Origin: JAUZPB01 sp050262615
GTDB taxonomy: Bacteria; Bacteroidota; Ignavibacteria; Ignavibacteriales; SURF-24
Length of the DNA: 28,154 bases
Assembly: GCA_050262615.1 (NCBI GenBank)
Contig: JBLNEL010000472.1
Coordinates: 1 to 28,154, forward strand
Direction: 5' to 3'
Under the pieces are notes generated by a model, which saw only the letters and a list, made by a program, of their open reading frames with translations, did not search any database and was not told the DNA's origin. The position numbers were made by a program, and so were the translations under genes. This document shows positions 17,401 through 23,833 of this stretch, one piece after another (the first letter of the stretch is position 1; each line of letters opens with the position of its first letter).

Positions 17401-18263
17401 TCGGGAGAGGTCTCCGAATTGATTAATTTGACATTTGAGATACTTGAATTCTGTAATCTCTCAATGTCTTCCTCGTTTAATACCTGATCTTTACTTAAGA
17501 AAATCTCACCAGTAGTCATGTCAAAAACATCTTCAGCAACAATGCGTCCAACGGTTGAGGATGCATTTAATGTCTTAACATCAACATTCTCAACTAAATT
17601 AAACAGATCAAGTATCTGTTCATCAGTTGTAAAATCCAATGCCCTTAGCAAAGTAGTTGCTGGGAATTTCTTTCTTCTATCTATATAAACATATAAAATG
17701 TTGTTAATATCAGTAGCGAATTCAACCCATGAGCCTCTGAAAGGTATGATCCTGGCTGAATAAATTGGTGTTCCGTTCGGGTGAACTGTCTGTGAAAAGG
17801 CAACACCAGGCGATCTATGAAGCTGTGTTACAACAACACGTTCAGCTCCGTTAATAATAAAGGTTCCCTTGTTGGTCATATATGGCAGGTTGCCAAGATA
17901 TACTTCCTGCTCAACTGAATTTACATATTCTTCAGTTTCAGGATCTTTTGTTGAAAGGCGCAATTTTGCCTTCAGGGGAACAGAAAAAGAAAGACCTCTT
18001 TCCTCACATTCAACAATTGAATAACGCGGTCTTTCAATGTAATATTCAATAAAATCTAGTCTGTAAAATTCTTTATTATCCAGGATGGGGAAATTCGAAA
18101 GAAAAACTGTTTGTAAACCCTTATTTTCTCTTTTTGATGGTGAGATTTTAGATTGAAGAAATTCTTCAAAAGACTCAATCTGTATATCTAGTAAATCAGG
18201 TACATCTGTTGTAGAGGATATACGCGCGAAAGATATCCTTTTATTATCCAATCTTGCCTCCAT
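14493..18263 (-). CDS. rpoB: DNA-directed RNA polymerase subunit beta
   Basis: 1256 residues, the RNA polymerase beta subunit. The rifampicin pocket spans about residues 451-480 ([20 protein letters not shown], then [13 protein letters not shown]). Equivalents of E. coli Q513, D516, H526, R529 and S531 are unchanged (Q458, D461, H471, R474, S476); the S522 equivalent is A467. The C-terminal block [20 protein letters not shown] is present. A lysine/glutamate-rich coiled-coil-like insert lies at about residues 905-945. AGGAA precedes the ATG by eight bases. The 125-base gap from rplL holds a large hairpin. The stop is TAG. Confidence 0.99.
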   Translation of the reverse strand: [1256 protein letters not shown]

Positions 18264-18282
18264 TAAATATTCCTTTCTTCGC

Positions 18283-18363
18283 CGCTAAAATCGTTTCTAT
18301 ACAAAAAGATACAAAAGTGACAAGGCGGACTTCACCACCTTATCACTTTTGTCAATTTTAGCG
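18283..18363 (-). promoter_or_regulatory. Two-tier RNA hairpin between rplL and rpoB (attenuator or processing site)
   Basis: On the minus strand an 18-bp stem with a 6-base loop occupies 18311-18352. Two of the 18 pairs are U-G wobbles that would be C-A mismatches in a plus-strand transcript, so the structure favours the minus-strand RNA. It is followed by ATCTTTTTG, a terminator-like U run. A second perfect 9-bp repeat encloses it: CGCTAAAAT (18355-18363) pairs with ATTTTAGCG (18283-18291), ending just before the rpoB ribosome-binding site. In E. coli the equivalent gap holds an attenuator and an RNase III site; the same role here is inferred. Confidence 0.75.
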
Positions 18364-18388
18364 ATATCTATATTTAAGTATAATATGC

Positions 18389-18769
18389 TTATTTTATTTC
18401 GACAGTTGCGCCAGCTTCTTCGAATTCTTTCTTCAGTTTTTCAGCTTCTTCTTTTGATACAGCTTCTTTTACAGTCTTAGGTGCACCATCAACTAAATCC
18501 TTAGCTTCTTTAAGTCCTAATCCTGTGTGAGCGCGAACTACCTTAATAACGTTGATCTTTTTGTCACCTGCACCCTGAAGAATAACATCGAATTCTGTCT
18601 TTTCTTCAGCTGGAGCAGCAGCTGCAGCTGCAGCAGGAGCAGCACCCATCATAACTGGGGCAGCAGCAGTAACACCAAATTCATTTTCTAAAGCTTTCTT
18701 TAATTCTGAAGCTTCAAGTAATGATAAACCTTTAATTTTTTCAACTATCTCTGCAATTTTCTCTGACAT
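18389..18769 (-). CDS. rplL: 50S ribosomal protein L7/L12
   Basis: 126 residues, normal for L7/L12, the multi-copy stalk protein that recruits translational GTPases. It has an N-terminal dimerisation helix pair (about 1-32), an alanine/proline-rich flexible hinge (about 35-55) and the C-terminal factor-binding domain, with the conserved segments KINVIKVVRAHTGLGLKEAK and KLKKEFEEAGATVEIK. AGGAG precedes the ATG by about ten bases. L12 is needed in several copies per ribosome, so the hairpin after this gene is well placed to lower expression of rpoBC relative to it. Confidence 0.98.
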   Translation of the reverse strand: MSEKIAEIVEKIKGLSLLEASELKKALENEFGVTAAAPVMMGAAPAAAAAAAPAEEKTEFDVILQGAGDKKINVIKVVRAHTGLGLKEAKDLVDGAPKTVKEAVSKEEAEKLKKEFEEAGATVEIK

Positions 18770-18813
18770 TTTTTATATTCTCCTGAAATTTAATTTCTCA
18801 TTTAATAGGTATT

Positions 18814-19338
18814 TTAGGCGGCTTTTTTCTTCTCAATCGCCTCAACAACACTAACCAGTTCTCTCATAACGGCGCTAATTGCTCCCACAATACCTGAAGC
18901 AGGAGAACTAATGCTACCGATAATACCACTAACAATTTCAGCCTTTGTAGGCAGGGTTGATAATGCATCCAGCTGCTTGCCTTCAAAGAACTGCGTTTCA
19001 ATGTAGGCACCTTTAAGGCCTAATTTACCAGTTGCATCAAAGTATTTCTTTATGATCTTTGCCGGAGCTGTTGTATTATCTTTCCTAACAAATGCAAAGC
19101 CAGTCATGCCAACAAGCAGACCACTGAGCTTCTCGTATTTGTTACCCTGGTCAAGAGCTTTCTTGAAGAGTGTGTTTTTAAAGACCTTATATGTGACATC
19201 TTCTTTTCTGAAATCTTTACGGATATTGCTTATATCCGCAACATTAACCTTAGCATAGTCTACCAAATAAACAGCCTGAGAGTCATCAATAAGTTCTTTA
19301 ATCTGAGAGACTATTTCCTCTTTTTCTTTTATATCCAT
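18814..19338 (-). CDS. rplJ: 50S ribosomal protein L10
   Basis: 174 residues, the usual size for L10, the stalk base that binds 23S rRNA with its N-terminal domain and L12 dimers with its C-terminal helix. The sequence shows KEEIVSQIKELIDDSQAVYL near the N-terminus, DVTYKVFKNTLFKKAL in the middle and a long hydrophobic/charged C-terminal helix ending VSVVEAIEKKKAA. GGGAG lies just upstream of the ATG. It follows rplA by 70 bases, a gap in which an L10-binding leader would be expected; I can only see short inverted repeats there. Confidence 0.97.
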   Translation of the reverse strand: MDIKEKEEIVSQIKELIDDSQAVYLVDYAKVNVADISNIRKDFRKEDVTYKVFKNTLFKKALDQGNKYEKLSGLLVGMTGFAFVRKDNTTAPAKIIKKYFDATGKLGLKGAYIETQFFEGKQLDALSTLPTKAEIVSGIIGSISSPASGIVGAISAVMRELVSVVEAIEKKKAA

Positions 19339-19408
19339 TGTTCTCCCAAATTAACAATAAATCATTACCATTGGTTTAGAAGCATTTTTATTTTGAGTAC
19401 GTAATTTC

Positions 19409-20107
19409 TTATTTTATAGCAGCAACTTCTTCACGTGAAATTCTAAGTCCTGGACCCATAGTTGTAGAGAGATACAAACTCTTTACATATGTTCCTTTTG
19501 CAGAAGAAGGTTTCAGCTTTATAATTGTAGATAAGAAAGCTTTTGCATTTTCTACCAGCTTATCTTCGGTAAATGATACTTTACCGATTGAGGTATGAAC
19601 AATACCTGTCTTATCAACTCTGAACTCGATCTTACCTGCTTTGACTTCTTTGACTGCTGTAGCTACATCCATTGTAACTGTACCGCTCTTAGGATTAGGC
19701 ATCAATCCTTTTGGACCTAAAATACGTCCAAGTTTTCCCAGATCAGCCATTACATCAGGAGTAGCAATAATGACATCAATGTCCGCCCAACCGCCTTTGA
19801 TCTTTTCAAGATACTCGTCAAATCCAGCATAATCGGCACCGGCATCCAAAGCATCCTGTGCTTTTGCGCCTTTAGCAACGACTAACACTTTTACTTCCTT
19901 TCCAGTTCCATTAGGAAGACTAACGGTACCTCTGACCATCTGATCAGCATGGCGAGGGTCTACACCCAAACGAATTGCACAATCAAGTGACTCTGTGAAC
20001 TTTACGTTTGAAAACCCTTTTAATGTCTTTATAGCTTCATCAAGAGAATACTCTTTATTTAAATCAACTTTCTCTTTTAGCGCTTTAATTCTTTTTGAAA
20101 CTTTCAT
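19409..20107 (-). CDS. rplA: 50S ribosomal protein L1
   Basis: 232 residues, standard for L1, the mobile L1-stalk protein that guides deacylated tRNA out of the E site. Landmarks include the LPNGTGKEVKVLVVAKG segment, GRILGPKGLMPNPKSGTV at the domain II-I boundary and the C-terminal block KPSSAKGTYVKSLYLSTTMG. In many bacteria L1 represses its own L11-L1 operon by binding mRNA near the rplK start; no such site was confirmed here. It lies 41 bases after rplK. Confidence 0.98.
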   Translation of the reverse strand: MKVSKRIKALKEKVDLNKEYSLDEAIKTLKGFSNVKFTESLDCAIRLGVDPRHADQMVRGTVSLPNGTGKEVKVLVVAKGAKAQDALDAGADYAGFDEYLEKIKGGWADIDVIIATPDVMADLGKLGRILGPKGLMPNPKSGTVTMDVATAVKEVKAGKIEFRVDKTGIVHTSIGKVSFTEDKLVENAKAFLSTIIKLKPSSAKGTYVKSLYLSTTMGPGLRISREEVAAIK

Positions 20108-20148
20108 TATAATACCAATCCTATTTTCATAATGCCGTAATTAACAAT

Positions 20149-20574
20149 TTATTCTTCGACTGTTAACCCCATGCTACGAGCTGTACCAGCCACCATACTC
20201 ATTGCATGATCAAGATCATTTGCATTCAAATCAGGCATTTTCATCTCAGCAATCTCTCTAATCTGTGCTTTGCTTACTTTAGCTACTTTTGTCTTGTTTG
20301 GTTCGGCTGATCCTTTGTCAACTTTAGCTGCTTTCTTCAAAAGCTCTGCAGCCGGAGGAGTCTTTGTAATAAAGGTAAAGGATTTATCAGAGAATACTGT
20401 AATGACAACAGGGATTATCAAACCACCTTTATCTGCAGTCCTTGCATTAAACTGTTTACAGAATTCCATTATATTTACACCCTTTTGACCCAACGCAGGT
20501 CCAACTGGCGGTGATGGATTTGCTTTACCAGCAGGGATTTGTAATTTAATATAACCAGTTATTTTTTTTGCCAT
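20149..20574 (-). CDS. rplK: 50S ribosomal protein L11
   Basis: 141 residues, exactly the usual size of L11, part of the GTPase-associated centre and required for RelA activation by stalled ribosomes. The proline-rich N-terminal segment PAGKANPSPPVGPALGQKGV, which is the thiostrepton-binding face, and the rRNA-binding C-terminal domain ending MVAGTARSMGLTVEE are both intact. It opens the ribosomal part of this segment, 27 bases after nusG, as in most bacteria. Confidence 0.98.
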   Translation of the reverse strand: MAKKITGYIKLQIPAGKANPSPPVGPALGQKGVNIMEFCKQFNARTADKGGLIIPVVITVFSDKSFTFITKTPPAAELLKKAAKVDKGSAEPNKTKVAKVSKAQIREIAEMKMPDLNANDLDHAMSMVAGTARSMGLTVEE

Positions 20575-20601
20575 AATAGAAACCTACTATTAAATTCTAA
20601 C

Positions 20602-21138
20602 TTACTTTTCTAATTCTGCCTGAACAAAATCTATTTCTACAGGTGTTTTGCGACCAAAGATTGATACCATAACCTTGATCTTCATTTTCTCTTCATTTAC
20701 TTCCTGGACATAGCCTGAGAAGTTATTAAAAGGTCCGTCAATGATCTTAACGAAATCTCCTGCACGGAATAACGTCTCCATGCGCTCGCTCTCCTGATCA
20801 TGAGCAATCCGGCCTACAATTCTTTTGACTTCTTCGGGCTGAAGCGGATTTGGGTTTTTTCCTGTACCTAGAAATCCCATTACTGATGGAGTGTTAAGAA
20901 TAAAATCCTTTACCTGATTATCCAGATCAGCCTGAATAAGTATGTAACCAGGAAAGAAATTCTTATTCTTCGACTTCTTTTTCCCATCCTTTACTTCAAA
21001 AACCTTTTCAATCGGCACAAGTATATCCTGAATCTTTGCCCTGAGTGAATCGCTGTCTTTTAAAGCGGTCTCAAGCAAGGATTTTACCTTATTCTCGTGT
21101 CCCGAAAAAGTTCTAACTACGTACCATTTGCCTTCCAT
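20602..21138 (-). CDS. nusG: Transcription antitermination/termination factor NusG
   Basis: 178 residues, normal for NusG, which binds the beta' clamp through its NGN domain and links RNA polymerase to Rho or to S10 on the ribosome through its KOW domain. The NGN start KWYVVRTFSGHENKVKSLL and the segment FFPGYILIQADL are clear. The C-terminal KOW motif GDFVKIIDGPFNNFSGYVQE and its continuation SIFGRKTPVEIDFVQAELEK are also clear. There is no insertion. It follows secE by 9 bases, the conserved secE-nusG pair. Confidence 0.98.
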   Translation of the reverse strand: MEGKWYVVRTFSGHENKVKSLLETALKDSDSLRAKIQDILVPIEKVFEVKDGKKKSKNKNFFPGYILIQADLDNQVKDFILNTPSVMGFLGTGKNPNPLQPEEVKRIVGRIAHDQESERMETLFRAGDFVKIIDGPFNNFSGYVQEVNEEKMKIKVMVSIFGRKTPVEIDFVQAELEK

Positions 21139-21147
21139 TAAGACGCC

Positions 21148-21330
21148 TTAAAAAATCCCTTTAAATATTTGATTGATCGCATAATCTATCAAAAAAGTGA
21201 ATGCTGCGATGATGAGACAAACTACAATAACAATTGTTGTAGATTCTTTCAACTCATCTTTTGACGGCCAGGTAACTTTTTTCATTTCCTTGACAACGTC
21301 ATTTACAAAATTAATAATCTTTTCTTTCAT
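21148..21330 (-). CDS. secE: Preprotein translocase subunit SecE
   Basis: 60 residues, the short single-span form of SecE found outside the Enterobacteria. It clamps the SecYEG protein channel in the inner membrane. An amphipathic cytoplasmic helix with the family motif KEMKKVTWPSKDEL (about residues 14-27) precedes one transmembrane helix at about 33-53 (IVIVVCLIIAAFTFLIDYAI). It starts with ATG 31 bases after tRNA-Trp and is followed by nusG after 9 bases. Confidence 0.97.
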   Translation of the reverse strand: MKEKIINFVNDVVKEMKKVTWPSKDELKESTTIVIVVCLIIAAFTFLIDYAINQIFKGIF

Positions 21331-21361
21331 ACGGGATATCTTTTATTTAGTCAATTCCAGG

Positions 21362-21435
21362 CACGTCAGGAGGGACTCGAACCCCCAACCTGCGGTTTTG
21401 GAGACCGCTGCTCTAGCCAATTGAGCTACTGACGT
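21362..21435 (-). tRNA. trnW: tRNA-Trp (CCA anticodon)
   Basis: 74 bases fold as a complete cloverleaf: acceptor ACGTCAG/CTGACGT, discriminator G as expected for tryptophan, D arm with AGCTCAATTGGCTAGAG, anticodon stem GCGGT/ACCGC around the loop CTCCAAA (anticodon CCA), and T arm with GGTTCGAGTCC. The CCA tail is not encoded. It lies between rpmG and secE, a tRNA-Trp to secE neighbourhood found in many bacteria, and is presumably cut out of the operon transcript. Confidence 0.97.
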
Positions 21436-21467
21436 ATTTTTAGTGCAATATTATTTTTTAAAACAAA

Positions 21468-21617
21468 TTACTTTGTTTCTTTGTGAACTGTATGCTTACC
21501 TTCCCAACGGCAATATTTCTTGAATTCTACCCTGCCAGGATGTAAACGTTTATTCTTTGTTGTTGTGTAATTTCTTCTTTTGCACTCAGTGCATTCAAGT
21601 GTTATTATTTCTCTCAT
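21468..21617 (-). CDS. rpmG: 50S ribosomal protein L33, one zinc ligand replaced
   Basis: 49 residues reading MREIITLECTECKRRNYTTT and on to a C-terminal HTVHKETK, the family ending. L33 sits near the E site of the large subunit. The zinc-type form has two CxxC pairs. Here C9 and C12 form the first, but the second is C36-R-W-E39, so the fourth ligand is glutamate. This is a partly decayed or altered zinc site. The ATG is at 21615-21617 and the TAA at 21468-21470. It lies between tRNA-Thr and tRNA-Trp, where many bacteria carry tuf. Confidence 0.95.
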   Translation of the reverse strand: MREIITLECTECKRRNYTTTKNKRLHPGRVEFKKYCRWEGKHTVHKETK

Positions 21618-21645
21618 GGTATATTCTTTTTTGTCTTTTGTTTTG

Positions 21646-21718
21646 AGCTGACGACCGGGATTGAACCGGTGACCTCATCCTTACCAAGGATGTGCTCTAC
21701 CAACTGAGCTACGTCAGC
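21646..21718 (-). tRNA. trnT: tRNA-Thr (GGT anticodon)
   Basis: 73 bases with a full cloverleaf: acceptor GCTGACG/CGTCAGC, discriminator T, D arm TAGCTCAGTTGGTAGAGCA, anticodon stem CATCC/GGATG around TTGGTAA (anticodon GGT, reading ACC/ACU) and T arm CCGGTTCAATCCCGG. The CCA tail is not encoded. It is third in the Tyr-Gly-Thr series, the same order as tyrU-glyT-thrT ahead of tufB in E. coli. Confidence 0.97.
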
Positions 21719-21785
21719 GCTAAAATAAAACAATTGCTGAAATATCTGCGATTCAATCTGGGAATTGATTTGAATTGGATCTTTG

Positions 21786-21859
21786 AGCGGGAGACGGGAC
21801 TCGAACCCGCTACCAACAGCTTGGAAGGCTGTGACTCTAGCCAACTGAGTTACTCCCGC
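21786..21859 (-). tRNA. trnG: tRNA-Gly (TCC anticodon)
   Basis: 74 bases with a complete cloverleaf: acceptor GCGGGAG/CTCCCGC, discriminator T, D arm TAACTCAGTTGGCTAGAGTC, anticodon stem ACAGC/GCTGT around CTTCCAA (anticodon TCC, reading GGA/GGG) and T arm GCGGGTTCGAGTCCCGT. The CCA tail is not encoded. It is separated from tRNA-Tyr by 126 AT-rich bases in which I see no gene, and from tRNA-Thr by 67 bases. Confidence 0.97.
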
Positions 21860-21985
21860 ATCATAAAATCAAATTCTTTACGAACTAAAATGTTGATATT
21901 TGAATTGACATTATCAAATTGTTAGTTGTCAAACGATCACCTTAATTAACAATCTCCAACCGGCCAATTTTCAAAAGTCAACACT

Positions 21986-22072
21986 TGGTGGGCGGCGAGG
22001 GATTCGAACCCCCAAAGGCGCATGCCAACGGATTTACAGTCCGCCCCGGCTCTCCAACTCCGGCGTCCGCCC
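21986..22072 (-). tRNA. trnY: tRNA-Tyr (GTA anticodon), CCA encoded
   Basis: 87 bases including the encoded CCA (21986-21988). It is a class II tRNA: acceptor GGGCGG/CCGCCC, anticodon loop CTGTAAA (anticodon GTA), a long variable arm around TTGGCATGCGCC and T arm GGGGGTTCGAATCCC, with discriminator A as expected for tyrosine. The 7:66 pair is A-G. It is the first gene of the tRNA-secE-nusG operon, a few bases after a predicted transcription start. Confidence 0.97.
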
Positions 22073-22091
22073 GTGTCAAAACTGAATTCCA

Positions 22092-22168
22092 AATATATCT
22101 TAGTTTCAGTTAAAAAGCAAGAATAATATTGAAAAATATTAAATTTAATTAAAAATACAATATTTTTC
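22092..22168 (-). promoter_or_regulatory. Strong promoter with AT-rich upstream tract for the tRNA-secE-nusG operon
   Basis: On the minus strand -35 TTGCTT (22115-22120) is followed by 17 bases and -10 TATATT (22092-22097). Transcription would start near 22085, about a dozen bases before mature tRNA-Tyr. The -10 is read within TATATTTG, which also fits the TAnnTTTG box of Bacteroidota promoters. Directly upstream lies an almost pure A/T stretch containing a 10-bp inverted repeat (22131-22140 with 22159-22168), resembling the UP elements of stable-RNA promoters. The same repeat could act as a weak comM terminator. No other promoter this good is visible before rpsL. Confidence 0.75.
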
Positions 22169-22248
22169 GCCTAAAACGCTTGGCAAAAATATAGTATTCA
22201 TGCCTAAAATGCAAATGTTATTTTCTCTTTCTTCTTATTTCCCTTCTA

Positions 22249-23790
22249 TTATTTATTCCATAATTCCCTGTCTAATGTCCTGTACTGAATTGCTTCACTT
22301 ACGTGATTTGATCTTATCTCATCAGAACCTTCCAGATCTGCTATTGTTCGGCTTACTTTCAGTATCCTGTCATACGCCCTGGCAGAAAGCCCCAGCTTTG
22401 ACATAGCCATCTTTAAGATATCCCCGCCTGCACTGTCTAACCTGCAATATGCCCTTACTTCCTTTGGACCCATATCTGAATTCTTAAATACATGCTTATG
22501 CCCATTAAAACGCTTTTGCTGTACTTCCCTGGCATAAACTACTCTTTGCCTTATCTCCAATGAACTGTCACCCCCGTGAACTGTAGAAGATAATTCCTTA
22601 TACTTTACTGCCGGAACTTCAATATGAATATCAATCCTGTCTAGCAATGGCCCTGAGACTTTCGACATGTATTTCTGTATCTGCATCGGAAGACATATGC
22701 ATCGTTTCAATGGATCTGAATAGTATCCGCAGGGACATGGATTCATAGCAGCTGCAAGCATGAAATTTGCCGGGAATTCAAGCGACATCTTTGAACGGCT
22801 TATTGTTACCCTTCCATCTTCTAGCGGCTGCCTTAAGACCTCAAGTACATTTTTCTTAAATTCGGGCAATTCGTCCAGAAACAAAACCCCATGGTGCGCA
22901 AATGAGACTTCACCCGGCCGAGGGAAAGGACCTCCGCCGACTAATGCTGAATCTGAAACAGTGTGGTGCGGACTTCTGAACGGACGCACTGTAACAAGGG
23001 CTTTATCCCTTGAAAGTATTCCTGCTACTGAGTATATCTTGGTTGTCTGTATTGCCTCCTCAAAGGTCATCGGCGGCAGAATAGTAGGTATTCTTTTTGC
23101 CAGCATTGTCTTACCTGACCCGGGAGGACCTATCATTAGTATATTATGCCCTCCTGCAGCAGCCACCTCAAGTGCCCTTTTGGCATTTTCCTGCCCTTTG
23201 ACGTCTGAAAAATCTAGCGGATAGCAATTAATATCTGAAAAAAACCTCCTGGAATCTGTAATCATCGGGACTTTTTCAATCTCATCATTTAATAGCTGAA
23301 CTACTTCAAGCAGATTTTCCATCGGAAAGACATCAACTCCTTCAACTATTGAAGCCTCAGTTGCAGACTCGGCTGGAAGAAATATCCTTTTTATATTGTT
23401 GGATTTGGCTTCTGCTGCAATTGGAAGTGCACCTTTTATTGGCTTCAGTTTGCCGTCAAGTGATAATTCACCTAGAAAAATGGTTTCCTCAAGCCACCGG
23501 GAGTTTATCTGTTCCCACGCCGTAAGTAGTCCGATTGCAATTGGAAGATCAAATGAACTCCCCTCCTTTCTGATATCAGCAGGAGCAAGATTAACTGTTA
23601 TCTTGCTGTGAGGAAATTCAAACCCGCTGTTCTTGATAGCAGAGGTTACTCTCTCCCTGCTTTCTTTAACTGCACTGTCAGGCAGTCCGACAATCGTAAA
23701 TGATGGGATATTGCGTTCAGTATTTGTCTCAACTTCAACTAAATGAGCCTCAATACCAAAAGTTGCGCTGGAAAGTATTCTTGATAGCAT
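22249..23790 (-). CDS. comM: YifB/ComM family Mg-chelatase-like AAA+ ATPase
   Basis: 513 residues, full length for the YifB/ComM family. In Vibrio cholerae ComM is a hexameric helicase that promotes branch migration during natural transformation; in non-competent bacteria the role is less clear. The N-terminal ChlI-like (Lon-protease-fold) domain covers about residues 1-170. The AAA+ core has Walker A GPPGSGKT (221-228) and Walker B VLFLDE (302-307). A cysteine cluster follows in MNPCPCGYYSDPLKRC, then a C-terminal Mg-chelatase domain. GGGGGAAGAG sits directly before the ATG. It stands alone between a hairpin after nuoI and the tRNA promoter. Confidence 0.95.
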   Translation of the reverse strand: MLSRILSSATFGIEAHLVEVETNTERNIPSFTIVGLPDSAVKESRERVTSAIKNSGFEFPHSKITVNLAPADIRKEGSSFDLPIAIGLLTAWEQINSRWLEETIFLGELSLDGKLKPIKGALPIAAEAKSNNIKRIFLPAESATEASIVEGVDVFPMENLLEVVQLLNDEIEKVPMITDSRRFFSDINCYPLDFSDVKGQENAKRALEVAAAGGHNILMIGPPGSGKTMLAKRIPTILPPMTFEEAIQTTKIYSVAGILSRDKALVTVRPFRSPHHTVSDSALVGGGPFPRPGEVSFAHHGVLFLDELPEFKKNVLEVLRQPLEDGRVTISRSKMSLEFPANFMLAAAMNPCPCGYYSDPLKRCICLPMQIQKYMSKVSGPLLDRIDIHIEVPAVKYKELSSTVHGGDSSLEIRQRVVYAREVQQKRFNGHKHVFKNSDMGPKEVRAYCRLDSAGGDILKMAMSKLGLSARAYDRILKVSRTIADLEGSDEIRSNHVSEAIQYRTLDRELWNK

Positions 23791-23833
23791 CTCTTCCCCC
23801 TGTGCTTATTGTAAAGCATAATTTAGATGCAAT

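Noticed and set aside
18348..18354. TTGACA on the minus strand in the rplL-rpoB gap, as a possible rpoB promoter
   Set aside because: No acceptable -10 lies 16-18 bases downstream, and the bases are part of the two stems of the hairpin.
19339..19408. Autoregulatory L10 leader between rplA and rplJ
   Set aside because: The 70-base gap has only very short inverted repeats (ACCA/TGGT); I could not build the expected L10-binding fold.
21614..21844. 76-codon minus-strand frame and an overlapping 77-codon plus-strand frame (21692-21925)
   Set aside because: Both run through well-formed tRNA-Thr and tRNA-Gly genes and contain their translated T and D arms; they are not proteins.
21362..22072. tRNA cluster as an integration (att) site
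   Set aside because: No integrase, no repeated tRNA 3' end and no foreign genes nearby; the neighbourhood is conserved housekeeping order.
22760..23224. 154-codon open frame on the plus strand
   Set aside because: It is antisense to the conserved AAA+ core of comM, has no recognisable domain and follows from the codon use of the real gene.
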